Below, piece by piece: positions 7,011-14,448 of a DNA stretch of 15,198 nt. Origin of the DNA: DATCJY01 sp036562565 (GTDB taxonomy: Bacteria > Bacteroidota > Bacteroidia > Flavobacteriales_D > Sanyastnellaceae); NCBI GenBank assembly GCA_036562565.1, contig DATCJY010000022.1:1-15198 (forward strand), read 5' to 3'. The notes beneath the pieces were generated by a model. The model saw nothing but the letters and a program-made list of their open reading frames with translations, did no database searches and was not told where the DNA came from. The translations under genes and the position numbers were made by a program. Position 1 is the first letter of the stretch. Every line of letters begins with the position of its first letter.

Positions 7011-7032
7011 GGAAATAATTCATGAAATTTCC
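7011..7032. repeat. Nested palindrome just upstream of the first POT promoter -7 element
   Basis: GGAAAT (7011-7016) and ATTTCC (7027-7032) form an inverted repeat enclosing the perfect palindrome TTCATGAA (7019-7026). It ends two bases before the TAGGTTTG -7 element, so a bound protein would contact polymerase. A smaller hairpin, ATGGA-AA-TCCAT, lies at 6984-6995. Confidence 0.42.
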
Positions 7033-7034
7033 CT

Positions 7035-7042
7035 TAGGTTTG
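7035..7042 (+). promoter_or_regulatory. Putative -7 promoter element for the first POT gene
   Basis: TAGGTTTG is an exact match to the TAnnTTTG consensus, 39 bases before the ATG at 7082. No -33 TTG is seen at the expected distance; that place is taken by the palindrome at 7011-7032, which would fit a promoter that needs an activator. Confidence 0.5.
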
Positions 7043-7081
7043 GCGGTTGAGTATTAATCAATAAATAACAGACACTGATAT

Positions 7082-8776
7082 ATGGCAGAAACAGCTACTC
7101 AAAAATCTACGCATCCAAAAGGATTATGGGTACTCTTCGGTACTGAAATGTGGGAACGTTTCAACTTCTATGGCATGCGTGCGTTGCTAACACTTTTCCT
7201 TGTGAACTCCTTGATGATGAAAGAAGCCGATGCGGCTCTTATCTATGGCGGATTCCTTGGATTGTGCTATCTCACTCCACTCCTTGGTGGTTTCATTGCA
7301 GACAGATTCTTCGGTAACCGAAACTGTATCATGCTCGGTGGCGGACTTATGGCTATCGGACAATTGACCCTTTTTGCAAGTGCCACCATCTTCGATAGCA
7401 ATCTTTCGTTAGCAACAACATTGATGTGGCTGGCTCTGGGTATCATCATCTTCGGTAATGGATTCTTCAAACCGAATATCTCTTCTATGGTGGGAAGCCT
7501 CTATCCGAAACAAGAGAAAAGTAAACTCGATACTGCATTCACCATTTTTTATATGGGTATCAACATCGGTGCATTCCTAGGGCAGTTCATTTGTCCCTTG
7601 GTAGGTGATGTGAAAGATTCCGGTGGCATTCGTGACATTCACGCTTTCAAATGGGGATTCCTTGCTGCAGGTTTGGCAATGGTGCTCGGTACGCTCACTT
7701 TTTATTTCCTAAAGAACAAATATGTAGTCACTCCTGAAGGAAAACCCATCGGTGGCCTTCCTTCCAAAAATGAATCCGGTGATTTCGAAGAAGGAGAATC
7801 TCAAAAAGCGAGCTTCTCTACAGCTTCTTTGATTGGGGCAGTAGTTGTATTCCTTGGTCTTACAACCTTGTTCCACTTCATGATGGGAGGTGACAACATT
7901 GTAAAATCCTATATCTACCCAATTATCTATGCAAGCGGCATCACATTGGCAGGTTTGATTTTGACAGACAAAACACTTACTAAAGTTGAAACGCAAAGAA
8001 TCTGGGTTATCTACATCATTTCCTTCTTCGTGATTTTCTTCTGGGCGGCATTTGAACAAGCCGGTTCATCGCTAACATTTATTGCAGACAACCAAACCGA
8101 CCGTAACTTCTTTGGTTGGACCATGCCACCATCAATGGTTCAGATTTTCAATGGAATCTTCGTGGTAATGTTTGCGCTTCCGTTCAGTATTCTTTGGGAC
8201 AAACTCAGAAATGCCGGTAAAGAACCCACCTCTCCTTTCAAACAAGCTACCGGTCTTTTGTTGATTGCTATCAGCTACTTCATCATCGCTCACGCGGTGA
8301 AAGATTTGGGCAACAACGGCTTGCTTGCTATCTACTGGTTGATTCTTCTTTACCTCATCCAAACATTTGGTGAACTTTGCTTGTCTCCAATCGGTCTTTC
8401 TCTTGTAGGTAAACTCGCACCAAAGCGTTTTGCATCTCTTGCTTACGGAGTGTTCTTTATCTCCAATGCTGCCGGTTATGCCTTGTCCGGTACGCTCGGC
8501 TCAATCCTTCCACCTACCGGTGACAAATTCTATAAAGCACAAGAACTTGGTATTGACCTTCAAGCAGTATTGGACAAACAAGTAGTTCCGACTGCTGAAC
8601 AATTATCGCTGTTGGAGGCCAACAACATCAGTCCTGAATACCCCGTATTCGCAGGTTTCGAGATTCACAACCTCTATGACTTCTTTATGGTGTTCGTGGT
8701 ACTTTGTGGTATTGCATCCATCATCCTTTACTCATTGACACCGAAGTTGAAAAAGATGATGCACGGCATCAAATAA
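7082..8776 (+). CDS. Proton-coupled oligopeptide transporter, POT/PTR family (first of three)
   Basis: POT carriers import di- and tripeptides across the inner membrane with protons. The 564-residue protein is strongly hydrophobic, with about 12-14 membrane helices. It carries the POT proton-site motif ExxER as TEMWERFNFYG (E22, E25, R26) in TM1, the MFS loop motif GGFIADRFFGNR (69-80), GNGFFKPNISSMVG (125-138) with the conserved Lys, the PTR signature FYMGINIGAFLG (156-167), FFWAAFEQAG (319-328, TM7 Glu E325) and GELCLSPIGLSLVGKLAP in TM10. A hydrophilic stretch at about 213-246, before the next helix, is a cytoplasmic linker. ATG 7082 gives the usual short polar N-terminus. A strong terminator follows 24 bases after the stop. 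Peptides are the most likely substrate, but some POT members carry other solutes. Confidence 0.92.
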   Translation: MAETATQKSTHPKGLWVLFGTEMWERFNFYGMRALLTLFLVNSLMMKEADAALIYGGFLGLCYLTPLLGGFIADRFFGNRNCIMLGGGLMAIGQLTLFASATIFDSNLSLATTLMWLALGIIIFGNGFFKPNISSMVGSLYPKQEKSKLDTAFTIFYMGINIGAFLGQFICPLVGDVKDSGGIRDIHAFKWGFLAAGLAMVLGTLTFYFLKNKYVVTPEGKPIGGLPSKNESGDFEEGESQKASFSTASLIGAVVVFLGLTTLFHFMMGGDNIVKSYIYPIIYASGITLAGLILTDKTLTKVETQRIWVIYIISFFVIFFWAAFEQAGSSLTFIADNQTDRNFFGWTMPPSMVQIFNGIFVVMFALPFSILWDKLRNAGKEPTSPFKQATGLLLIAISYFIIAHAVKDLGNNGLLAIYWLILLYLIQTFGELCLSPIGLSLVGKLAPKRFASLAYGVFFISNAAGYALSGTLGSILPPTGDKFYKAQELGIDLQAVLDKQVVPTAEQLSLLEANNISPEYPVFAGFEIHNLYDFFMVFVVLCGIASIILYSLTPKLKKMMHGIK

Positions 8777-8800
8777 TCATTCCATTTGCTCAACATAAAG

Positions 8801-8828
8801 AAAGCGCTGAGCTGGCTCAGCGCTTTTT
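8801..8828 (+). terminator. Intrinsic terminator between first and second POT genes
   Basis: A perfect 12-base stem (AAAGCGCTGAGC with GCTCAGCGCTTT) around a TG turn ends in a run of five T (8824-8828). It is nearly symmetric, with A on the 5' side, and lies 24 bases past the first POT stop and 19 bases before the next ATG. Confidence 0.88.
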
Positions 8829-8847
8829 ACATAACCATACATGACAT

Positions 8848-10473
8848 ATGTGGAAAAAACATCCTAAAGCATTACCGTTTTTGTTCTTCTCCGAAATGTG
8901 GGAGCGTTTCGGTTATTATTTGATGATCGGAATCTTCACATTGTACCTCAAAGATGTGAAAGACGGCTTCGCAATGACCGAGGCCGAGAGCGCTGATCTC
9001 TATGGAACCTTCATCGCCCTTGTATTCCTCACACCTTTCTTAGGTGGCCTTATTGCCGACAGGTATTGGGGCTATCGCAAGTCCATTATTATTGGCGGCA
9101 TTTTGATGGGACTAGGTTACTGCCTGATGAGTGTGCACAATCTGGTGGTGTTGTATATCTCCATGACACTTGTGATTGTGGGAAATGGTTTTTTCAAACC
9201 CAATATCTCCACCCTTCTTGGAAACGTTTATACCACGCCACAATACAACCATCAGAAAGATGAAGGCTACAACATCTTCTATATGGGTATCAACATCGGA
9301 GCATTCATCTGTAATTTCTTCGGAGCTGTGTTATACAACATGTTGGGATGGGGATACGCGTTTGCCGCAGCCGGTATCGGAATGTTTATCGGTGTAATCA
9401 TTTTCGTTCTCGGAACCAAGCACTATGCCGCATTTGACATTAAGAAAGGGGTGAAACCGGGCGATATGAGCATGCTCAAAATCACCGGACTTATCTTAAT
9501 GCCATCTATTCTTGCTGGGGTAATCGGATGGCTGATTCCCGGCAATATCTTCGGAAGTGATTCTACCGATGCATTCATTTTTGCATGTATTCCCGTCATT
9601 CTGTTTTATGGCTCCATCTATATCAAGGCGGATAAAGAAGAGAAAGCCCCGATTGGAGTGCTGCTGACCATCTTCGCTGTGGTGATTATGTTCTGGGCGG
9701 TGTTTAAACAAAATGGTACCGCACTCAATACATGGGCTGACAGATACACCGACCGTTCCGTTTCCGGATTGACAGAGGAAATCTTCAACAAAGTACAACT
9801 GACACAGACCATCACCTACACAAAAGACTCTGTACCGATGTATGATAACAAGTTCAGATTGCAAAAGGTAGATGGAGTGGTTCAAAAAGAATACAATTAC
9901 CCTGTTTACTTTAAAAATGATTTGACCCCACGAGAAGACGGAGCCAAGGTCAGCGTTTGGGCGACAAACTTGAGCCAAAGCATCAATCCGGCATGGGTAA
10001 TACTACTGACACCACTTGTGGTTGCTTTTTTCACCTGGTTGAGAGGTAAAAAGAAAGAGCCTTCCACTGCAACTAAAATTGCTTTCGGTCTCCTGATCTC
10101 GGCTCTATCCGTATTGGTGATGGTGGGAGCAGTTAAAGCCGGAACCAACGGTGCTGAAAAAGTGAGTGTGTGGTGGCTCATAGCCAGTTATGGCGTCATT
10201 ACCATTGGTGAACTTCTTCTCAGTCCAATGGGATTGTCGCTTGTTTCAAAGCTCAGCCCGGTGCGTATTACTTCACTTATGATGGGAGGTTGGTTCCTGT
10301 CCACCTCCATAGGCAACAAACTATCCGGGGTTTTGGCCAGTATGTGGGACAAATACGATGACAAAGCCAATTTCTTCTTGCTCAACTTTGTGTTACTCCT
10401 TGCCGCGGCTTGTTTGCTTTTCCTTCTTTTGAAACGCCTCAACCGTGTGATGAAAGAAAACAATGTGCATTAA
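8848..10473 (+). CDS. POT/PTR family transporter, variant with TM7 Lys and enlarged loop (second of three)
   Basis: This 541-residue membrane protein shares the POT core: SEMWERFGYYL (E16, E19, R20), GGLIADRYWGYRKS (66-79), GNGFFKPNISTLLGN (112-126), FYMGINIGAF (144-153) and GELLLSPMGLSLVSKLSP (454-471). It differs from its neighbours in three ways. The TM1 motif ends in Leu instead of Gly. The TM7 motif reads FWAVFKQNG, with Lys 287 where the other two have Glu. A hydrophilic stretch of about 80 residues (298-378, with ITYTKDSVPMYDNKF and QKEYNYPVYFKNDL) follows TM7, probably on the periplasmic side. A similar loop occurs, as I recall, in a Bacteroidota POT subfamily. Only 19 bases separate it from the preceding terminator and they hold no recognisable promoter. 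Confidence 0.9.
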   Translation: MWKKHPKALPFLFFSEMWERFGYYLMIGIFTLYLKDVKDGFAMTEAESADLYGTFIALVFLTPFLGGLIADRYWGYRKSIIIGGILMGLGYCLMSVHNLVVLYISMTLVIVGNGFFKPNISTLLGNVYTTPQYNHQKDEGYNIFYMGINIGAFICNFFGAVLYNMLGWGYAFAAAGIGMFIGVIIFVLGTKHYAAFDIKKGVKPGDMSMLKITGLILMPSILAGVIGWLIPGNIFGSDSTDAFIFACIPVILFYGSIYIKADKEEKAPIGVLLTIFAVVIMFWAVFKQNGTALNTWADRYTDRSVSGLTEEIFNKVQLTQTITYTKDSVPMYDNKFRLQKVDGVVQKEYNYPVYFKNDLTPREDGAKVSVWATNLSQSINPAWVILLTPLVVAFFTWLRGKKKEPSTATKIAFGLLISALSVLVMVGAVKAGTNGAEKVSVWWLIASYGVITIGELLLSPMGLSLVSKLSPVRITSLMMGGWFLSTSIGNKLSGVLASMWDKYDDKANFFLLNFVLLLAAACLLFLLLKRLNRVMKENNVH

Positions 10474-10479
10474 ACAATT

Positions 10480-10500
10480 GCTTGTCGAACAATGACAAGC
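10480..10500. repeat. Inverted repeat after the second POT gene
   Basis: GCTTGTC (10480-10486) and GACAAGC (10494-10500) are perfect inverted arms around a 7-base loop. It lies 7 bases past the stop codon and 15 bases before a true terminator, and has no T-run of its own. It may stabilise the mRNA 3' end or bind a regulator. Confidence 0.5.
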
Positions 10501-10513
10501 TTTGAATACTTTG
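10482..10513 (+). promoter_or_regulatory. Weak promoter-like element upstream of the third POT gene
   Basis: TTG (10482-10484), 22 bases, then TACTTTG (10507-10513) resembles a Bacteroidota promoter with a one-base shortened -7 element. Its start site would lie inside the terminator hairpin at 10516-10543. A second candidate, TATATTCG at 10563-10570, lies too close to ATG 10573 but would suit the in-frame ATG at 10600. Confidence 0.3.
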
Positions 10514-10515
10514 CG

Positions 10516-10550
10516 GGCCTGATTCTCATGTGAGAGTCAGGCCTTTTTTT
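10516..10550 (+). terminator. Intrinsic terminator between second and third POT genes
   Basis: A 13-base stem (GGCCTGATTCTCA with TGAGAGTCAGGCC, one T-G pair) with a tiny loop is followed by seven T. It lies 42 bases past the second POT stop and 22 bases before the next ATG. Confidence 0.92.
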
Positions 10551-10572
10551 AATACATCATTATATATTCGTT

Positions 10573-12126
10573 ATGCAAAAAGCAATTGATGAAGAAGCAA
10601 TGCGTCCGCTGAATGAAGCAGGTGATGCACAATTGTTACAAATCCAGAATTTCGAAGGAAAGTACCCTAAGCAACTGTGGTATTTGTTCTTCTCCGAAAT
10701 GTGGGAACGCTTTTGTTTCTATGGAATGCGTGGCATGCTCACCTTCTTTATGGTGCACCAGCTATTCATGGATAAAGAGCAAGCCAATTTGCAATATGGG
10801 GCCACCCAAGCATGGGTATATGCCTTCACGTTCATAGGTGGCTTATTTGCAGACAAAATCCTAGGATTCAGAAAGTCCTTGTTCTGGGGTGGATTGCTGA
10901 TGATAACAGGCAGCCTTATTCTCGCTTATGATCCCAAAGAATTCTTCTTCCTCGGTATTGCGTTTAATGTTGTAGGTACTGGTTTCTTCAAGCCTAATAT
11001 CTCCAGCATGGTGGGGCAACTCTACAAACCCGGTGATAGCAGACGCGATGCCGGTTTCTCTTTGTTTTATGCCGGTATCAACCTGGGCGCATTGCTGGGT
11101 GGTTATTTGTGCATTGCAATTGGTAAGGGAGAAATGTTCAGTTCCTTTATTCCTGCAACAGCCACTTGGAATGTAGCTTTCGGATTGGCTGCCATCGTAA
11201 TGACCATCAGCCTTATCACCTTCGTTTACACCAGAAAAACCCTTGGCCCAATTGGTTTATCACCGTTTGAAGCAAAAGGAATTACCGATAAAAAATGGGT
11301 GGACTATGTGGTATATGGAGGAGCCTTGCTTTGCATCCCGCTCATCATGACCATGGTAGCCAATACGCACTACACCGATTGGTTCATGTATTTCATCGGG
11401 CCTTTCAGTTTGGTGTATCTGATTTTCGAGATGACCAAAGGCACTGCTGAAGAAAACAAAAAGCTTGTAGCAGCCCTGATGTTCATCCTCTTCTCAGTGA
11501 TATTCTGGGCAATATTCGAACAAGCCGGTGGCTCGCTTAGCTTGTTTGCAGCAGAGCACCTGAACAATGAAATTTTGGGATTCATCAAACTTGACCCTAA
11601 TGGAGTGAACAACTCCGCTAACTCGTTCTTTGTTATCACCTTTGCTGCTATCGTTGGTACCATTTGGGTATGGCTTTCCAAAAAGAAGATGGAACCCAAT
11701 ACGGTGGTGAAGTTTGGATTGGGATTCTTGTTCCTGGGCATTGGTTACTTCATCTTCTTCTCCGGCCGCTTCTTTGCAGGGCTTGATGGCAAATCATCTT
11801 TAGATGTCTTTACCATGGCCTACTTTGTGGTGACCCTTGGTGAGCTTTGCCTATCTCCGATTGGGCTTTCTATCATGACCAAGCTAGCCCCTCATCGTTT
11901 GCAAGGATTTATGATGGGGATGTGGTTCCTAGCCAGTGCCTACGGACAATACGTAGCAGGTCTTTTCGGAGCCAGCATCTCTCCTGATGAATCAGCTTCT
12001 CCGGTTGAAAAGCTCGAAATCTATACCCAAGGGTACTACGAGTTTGCATGGTACGCAATCATTGCCGGTGTTATCCTCATTGTCATCTCTCCGCTCATCC
12101 GCAAGCTCATGGGCGATGTGAGATAA
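10573..12126 (+). CDS. Proton-coupled oligopeptide transporter, POT/PTR family (third of three)
   Basis: The 517-residue protein is a third POT carrier. Landmarks are SEMWERFCFYGMRGML (E42, E45, R46), GGLFADKILGFRKS (89-102), VGTGFFKPNISSMVGQLY (134-151), the PTR signature FYAGINLGALLGG (165-177), FWAIFEQAGGSLSLF (311-325, TM7 Glu E316) and GELCLSPIGLSIMTKLAP in TM10. An N-terminal extension of about 35 polar residues (QKAIDEEAMRPLNEAG...) precedes TM1. ATG 10573 is used here, but the in-frame ATG at 10600 (giving MRPLNEAG) is nearly as good and would suit the TATATTCG promoter-like element at 10563-10570. The sequence is clearly diverged from the other two copies, so the array is not a recent duplication. 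No hairpin terminator is visible after it. Confidence 0.91.
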   Translation: MQKAIDEEAMRPLNEAGDAQLLQIQNFEGKYPKQLWYLFFSEMWERFCFYGMRGMLTFFMVHQLFMDKEQANLQYGATQAWVYAFTFIGGLFADKILGFRKSLFWGGLLMITGSLILAYDPKEFFFLGIAFNVVGTGFFKPNISSMVGQLYKPGDSRRDAGFSLFYAGINLGALLGGYLCIAIGKGEMFSSFIPATATWNVAFGLAAIVMTISLITFVYTRKTLGPIGLSPFEAKGITDKKWVDYVVYGGALLCIPLIMTMVANTHYTDWFMYFIGPFSLVYLIFEMTKGTAEENKKLVAALMFILFSVIFWAIFEQAGGSLSLFAAEHLNNEILGFIKLDPNGVNNSANSFFVITFAAIVGTIWVWLSKKKMEPNTVVKFGLGFLFLGIGYFIFFSGRFFAGLDGKSSLDVFTMAYFVVTLGELCLSPIGLSIMTKLAPHRLQGFMMGMWFLASAYGQYVAGLFGASISPDESASPVEKLEIYTQGYYEFAWYAIIAGVILIVISPLIRKLMGDVR

Positions 12127-12133
12127 TTTGGCA

Positions 12134-12174
12134 TAATTTCGGTAAGATGCCTGCACGTGTATCATTTATCTTCG
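12134..12174 (+). promoter_or_regulatory. Two -7-like elements upstream of the thioredoxin-fold gene
   Basis: TAATTTCG (12134-12141) and TATCTTCG (12167-12174) each match TAnnTTTG with one mismatch. The second, 24 bases before ATG 12199, has the spacing seen elsewhere in this window. It lies downstream of the in-frame GTG at 12157, arguing against that start. Confidence 0.42.
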
Positions 12175-12198
12175 CTCAACTCAAACAAATATCACTCA

Positions 12199-12795
12199 AT
12201 GAAAAGAAAGTTTTTATCCATTATAGCGGTTGCTGCTCTTGTCTTGGGGCTAAGCTCATTTATAGTCTCTACCCCTGAGAACCCCACCGGCACGCAACAA
12301 ACCAGCGTCAGCGAAACGGTGAACTGGTTAACATTAGAAGAAGCACTTGCCCTTCAAAAGAAGAACCCCAAACCCATCATGATGGATGTGTATACCACAT
12401 GGTGCGGACCGTGCAAGATGTTGGACAAAAACACATTTCAGGATCCTCGTGTGGCTAAATACCTCAATGAGAACTACTACAGTGTGAAATTCAATGCTGA
12501 AGGTCCGGATACCGTGGTTTACCAAGGAGTAACCTACAAAAACCCCAATTACCAACCCAATCAGCCCGGCCGAAACGGTGTTCATGAGTTTACAATTGCT
12601 TTGGGCGTGAACTCCTATCCCACCATCTTCTTTTTGGATAAAACCGGTCAGCCACTCATGCCGCTGGTTGGCTACAGAACACCTGCTCAGATTGAATTGT
12701 ACCTGCACCTCTTCGCTACGGAGAAATATCGTGATATTACGACTCAGGAGCAGTTTACGGAGTATGAAAACAACTTCAAAGTCACCTGGAATTAA
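12199..12795 (+). CDS. Exported thioredoxin-fold protein
   Basis: This is a 198-residue periplasmic or membrane-anchored thiol-disulfide protein of the DsbD-gamma/thioredoxin type. It has an N-terminal signal or anchor helix (KRKFLSIIAVAALVLGLSSF, 2-21), then a short Thr/Ser/Pro linker. The thioredoxin domain begins near 42, with PIMMDVYTTWCGPCKMLDKN (59-78). The active site is CGPC (C69, C72), preceded by Trp as in true thioredoxins, and cis-Pro 141 is in the segment NSYPTIFFLDKTG (138-150). About 30 residues rich in Asn, Pro and Tyr (103-130) are inserted between the helix after the active site and the cis-Pro strand. A longer frame from GTG 12157 would place 14 residues ahead of the signal peptide and is rejected. 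The gene stands alone, ending at a strong terminator. The redox partner is unknown. Confidence 0.88.
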   Translation: MKRKFLSIIAVAALVLGLSSFIVSTPENPTGTQQTSVSETVNWLTLEEALALQKKNPKPIMMDVYTTWCGPCKMLDKNTFQDPRVAKYLNENYYSVKFNAEGPDTVVYQGVTYKNPNYQPNQPGRNGVHEFTIALGVNSYPTIFFLDKTGQPLMPLVGYRTPAQIELYLHLFATEKYRDITTQEQFTEYENNFKVTWN

Positions 12796-12820
12796 ACGTA
12801 TTTTGAATATAACTCGCTTG

Positions 12821-12853
12821 AAAAGACCGAAGTACATTTCGGTCTTTTTTTTT
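12821..12853 (+). terminator. Intrinsic terminator after the thioredoxin-fold gene
   Basis: An 11-base perfect stem (AAAAGACCGAA with TTCGGTCTTTT) around loop GTACAT runs into nine T (12845-12853). The A-run on the 5' side could make it work in both directions. Confidence 0.92.
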
Positions 12854-12944
12854 GCTCAAAAAGTTGAACTTTTTAGGTAGAGCTTACGTTTCAAGGTCTC
12901 GCTTGATAAGAATCAAAAAAATTCTCAACTAACTGTTTGAAAAG

Positions 12945-12975
12945 TTTGTTGTGGTGGCCCTCCCGCCTATCTTGC
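12945..12975 (+). promoter_or_regulatory. Probable gltA promoter
   Basis: TTTG (12945-12948), exactly 19 bases, then TATCTTGC (12968-12975) fits the Bacteroidota -33/-7 arrangement, with the last two bases of the -7 element deviating from TTTG. The predicted start near 12980 leaves a leader of about 35 bases. It supports ATG 13017 over the GTG at 12951. Confidence 0.6.
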
Positions 12976-13016
12976 GACCCGTTTACATAACATCCACTCT
13001 TATTCATAAAGAAGTA

Positions 13017-14306
13017 ATGAGCGAAACTGCAAAAATTATACTGGAAGGCAAAGAGTATGAGCTTCCTGTAGTTATTGGAACTGAAAATGAAAAGGCTATT
13101 GATATCAGCAAGTTGTTGGAAACAACAGGCTATATCACCCTTGATTCCGGTTTTAAAAACACCGGTGCCACCAAGAGCGCTATCACTTTCTTGGATGGTG
13201 ATAAAGGTATCTTGCGCTATCGCGGATATCCAATCGAGCAATTGTCAGAATACGCGTCTTTCTTGGAGGTGGCATATCTCATCATCTATGGTGAATTGCC
13301 TACTGAGAAAGAATTGAAGGCATTCCAAAGCTCCATCAGCCACCACACATTGGTACACGAAGACATGAAACGCTTCTACGAAGCGTACCCTACGGGTGCT
13401 CACCCAATGGGCGTATTGTCATCCATGTTGGCGAGTCTTTCTACATTCTATCCTGAGTCTCAAGTTCCAAATCGCTCATTCGTAGACGTGGATAGAACTA
13501 TCCATCGCCTCTTGGCTAAGATGCCTACCTTGGCTGCCCAAGCCTACAAAGTGAGCATCGGTCACCCAATCATGTATCCAAGAAACTCTTACTCTTACAC
13601 AGAGAACTTCTTGCACATGATGTTCGCATTGCCAACATTCGAATATCAAATCGATCCGGTAATTGACGATGCATTGAACAAACTGCTCATCCTCCATGCT
13701 GATCACGAGCAAAACTGTTCTACATCTACTGTACGCATCGTAGGTTCATCTCAATCCAACCTCTACTCTTCTATCTCTGCCGGTGTGGCTGCTCTTTGGG
13801 GTCCACTACACGGTGGTGCTAACCAAGCAGTGATCGAAATGTTGGAGAAAATCAAATTGGATGGTGGTGACACCGCTAAGTGGATTGCAAAAGCTAAAGA
13901 CAAGAATGACCCATTCCGTTTGATGGGATTCGGTCACCGAGTATACAAAAACTTCGACCCACGTGCGAAGATTATCAAGAAGGCATGTGACGATGTATTG
14001 AGCCGTCTAGGTATTCATGATCCAGTTCTCGAAATTGCTAAGCAGTTGGAAGAAGTGGCCTTGAAAGACGAGTACTTCATCGAGCGTAAACTCTATCCAA
14101 ACGTAGACTTTTACTCCGGCATCATCTACCGTGCATTGGGAATTCCAACTCAAATGTTTACTGTGATGTTTGCCCTTGGCCGTCTACCGGGCTGGATTGC
14201 ACAATGGAAAGAAATGATCGAGCAAGGCGAGCCTATCGGCAGACCACGCCAAATCTACACAGGTGCAAAATTGCGCGACTATGTGCCAATCGTAAAAAGA
14301 GGATAA
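13017..14306 (+). CDS. gltA: Citrate synthase (type II)
   Basis: Citrate synthase condenses acetyl-CoA with oxaloacetate to start the TCA cycle. The 429-residue product is nearly the same length as E. coli GltA (427). All three catalytic residues are present: H265 in GPLHGGANQ, H307 in MGFGHRVYKNFDPRAK and D364 in NVDFYSGIIY, matching E. coli H264, H305 and D362. Other family segments include FLDGDKGILRYRGYPIEQL (59-77), the ADHEQNCSTSTVRI region near 227-240 and LGRLPGWIAQWKEM near 385-398. The N-terminal beta domain of the type II (hexameric) group is present, so allosteric control by NADH is possible but cannot be judged here. ATG 13017 is chosen because the upstream in-frame GTG (12951) would precede the promoter. 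A terminator follows 30 bases after the stop. Confidence 0.97.
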   Translation: MSETAKIILEGKEYELPVVIGTENEKAIDISKLLETTGYITLDSGFKNTGATKSAITFLDGDKGILRYRGYPIEQLSEYASFLEVAYLIIYGELPTEKELKAFQSSISHHTLVHEDMKRFYEAYPTGAHPMGVLSSMLASLSTFYPESQVPNRSFVDVDRTIHRLLAKMPTLAAQAYKVSIGHPIMYPRNSYSYTENFLHMMFALPTFEYQIDPVIDDALNKLLILHADHEQNCSTSTVRIVGSSQSNLYSSISAGVAALWGPLHGGANQAVIEMLEKIKLDGGDTAKWIAKAKDKNDPFRLMGFGHRVYKNFDPRAKIIKKACDDVLSRLGIHDPVLEIAKQLEEVALKDEYFIERKLYPNVDFYSGIIYRALGIPTQMFTVMFALGRLPGWIAQWKEMIEQGEPIGRPRQIYTGAKLRDYVPIVKRG

Positions 14307-14336
14307 AATCCAATAAGTTTTCCTATTATTTTCAAG

Positions 14337-14365
14337 AAAGCCCCATTTATTTTGGGGCTTTTTTT
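14337..14365 (+). terminator. Intrinsic terminator after gltA
   Basis: A 9-base stem (AAAGCCCCA with TGGGGCTTT) with a 7-base AT loop merges into seven T (14359-14365). It lies 30 bases past the gltA stop. Confidence 0.9.
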
Positions 14366-14448
14366 GTGCCCATTAAACTCATCTCACAGCTGATGTGCTT
14401 AACAAGTATCCAATATTTTCCACATAAGGCTCTAACACAACATAAGAC

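Noticed and set aside
9496..9978. Minus-strand open frame of 160 codons within the second POT gene
   Set aside because: It is antisense to a clear membrane transporter, with no start context, promoter or family resemblance.
12951..13016. Extended citrate synthase start at GTG 12951
   Set aside because: It would begin upstream of the -7 element at 12968-12975 and add 22 residues not typical of the family; ATG 13017 fits the E. coli length.
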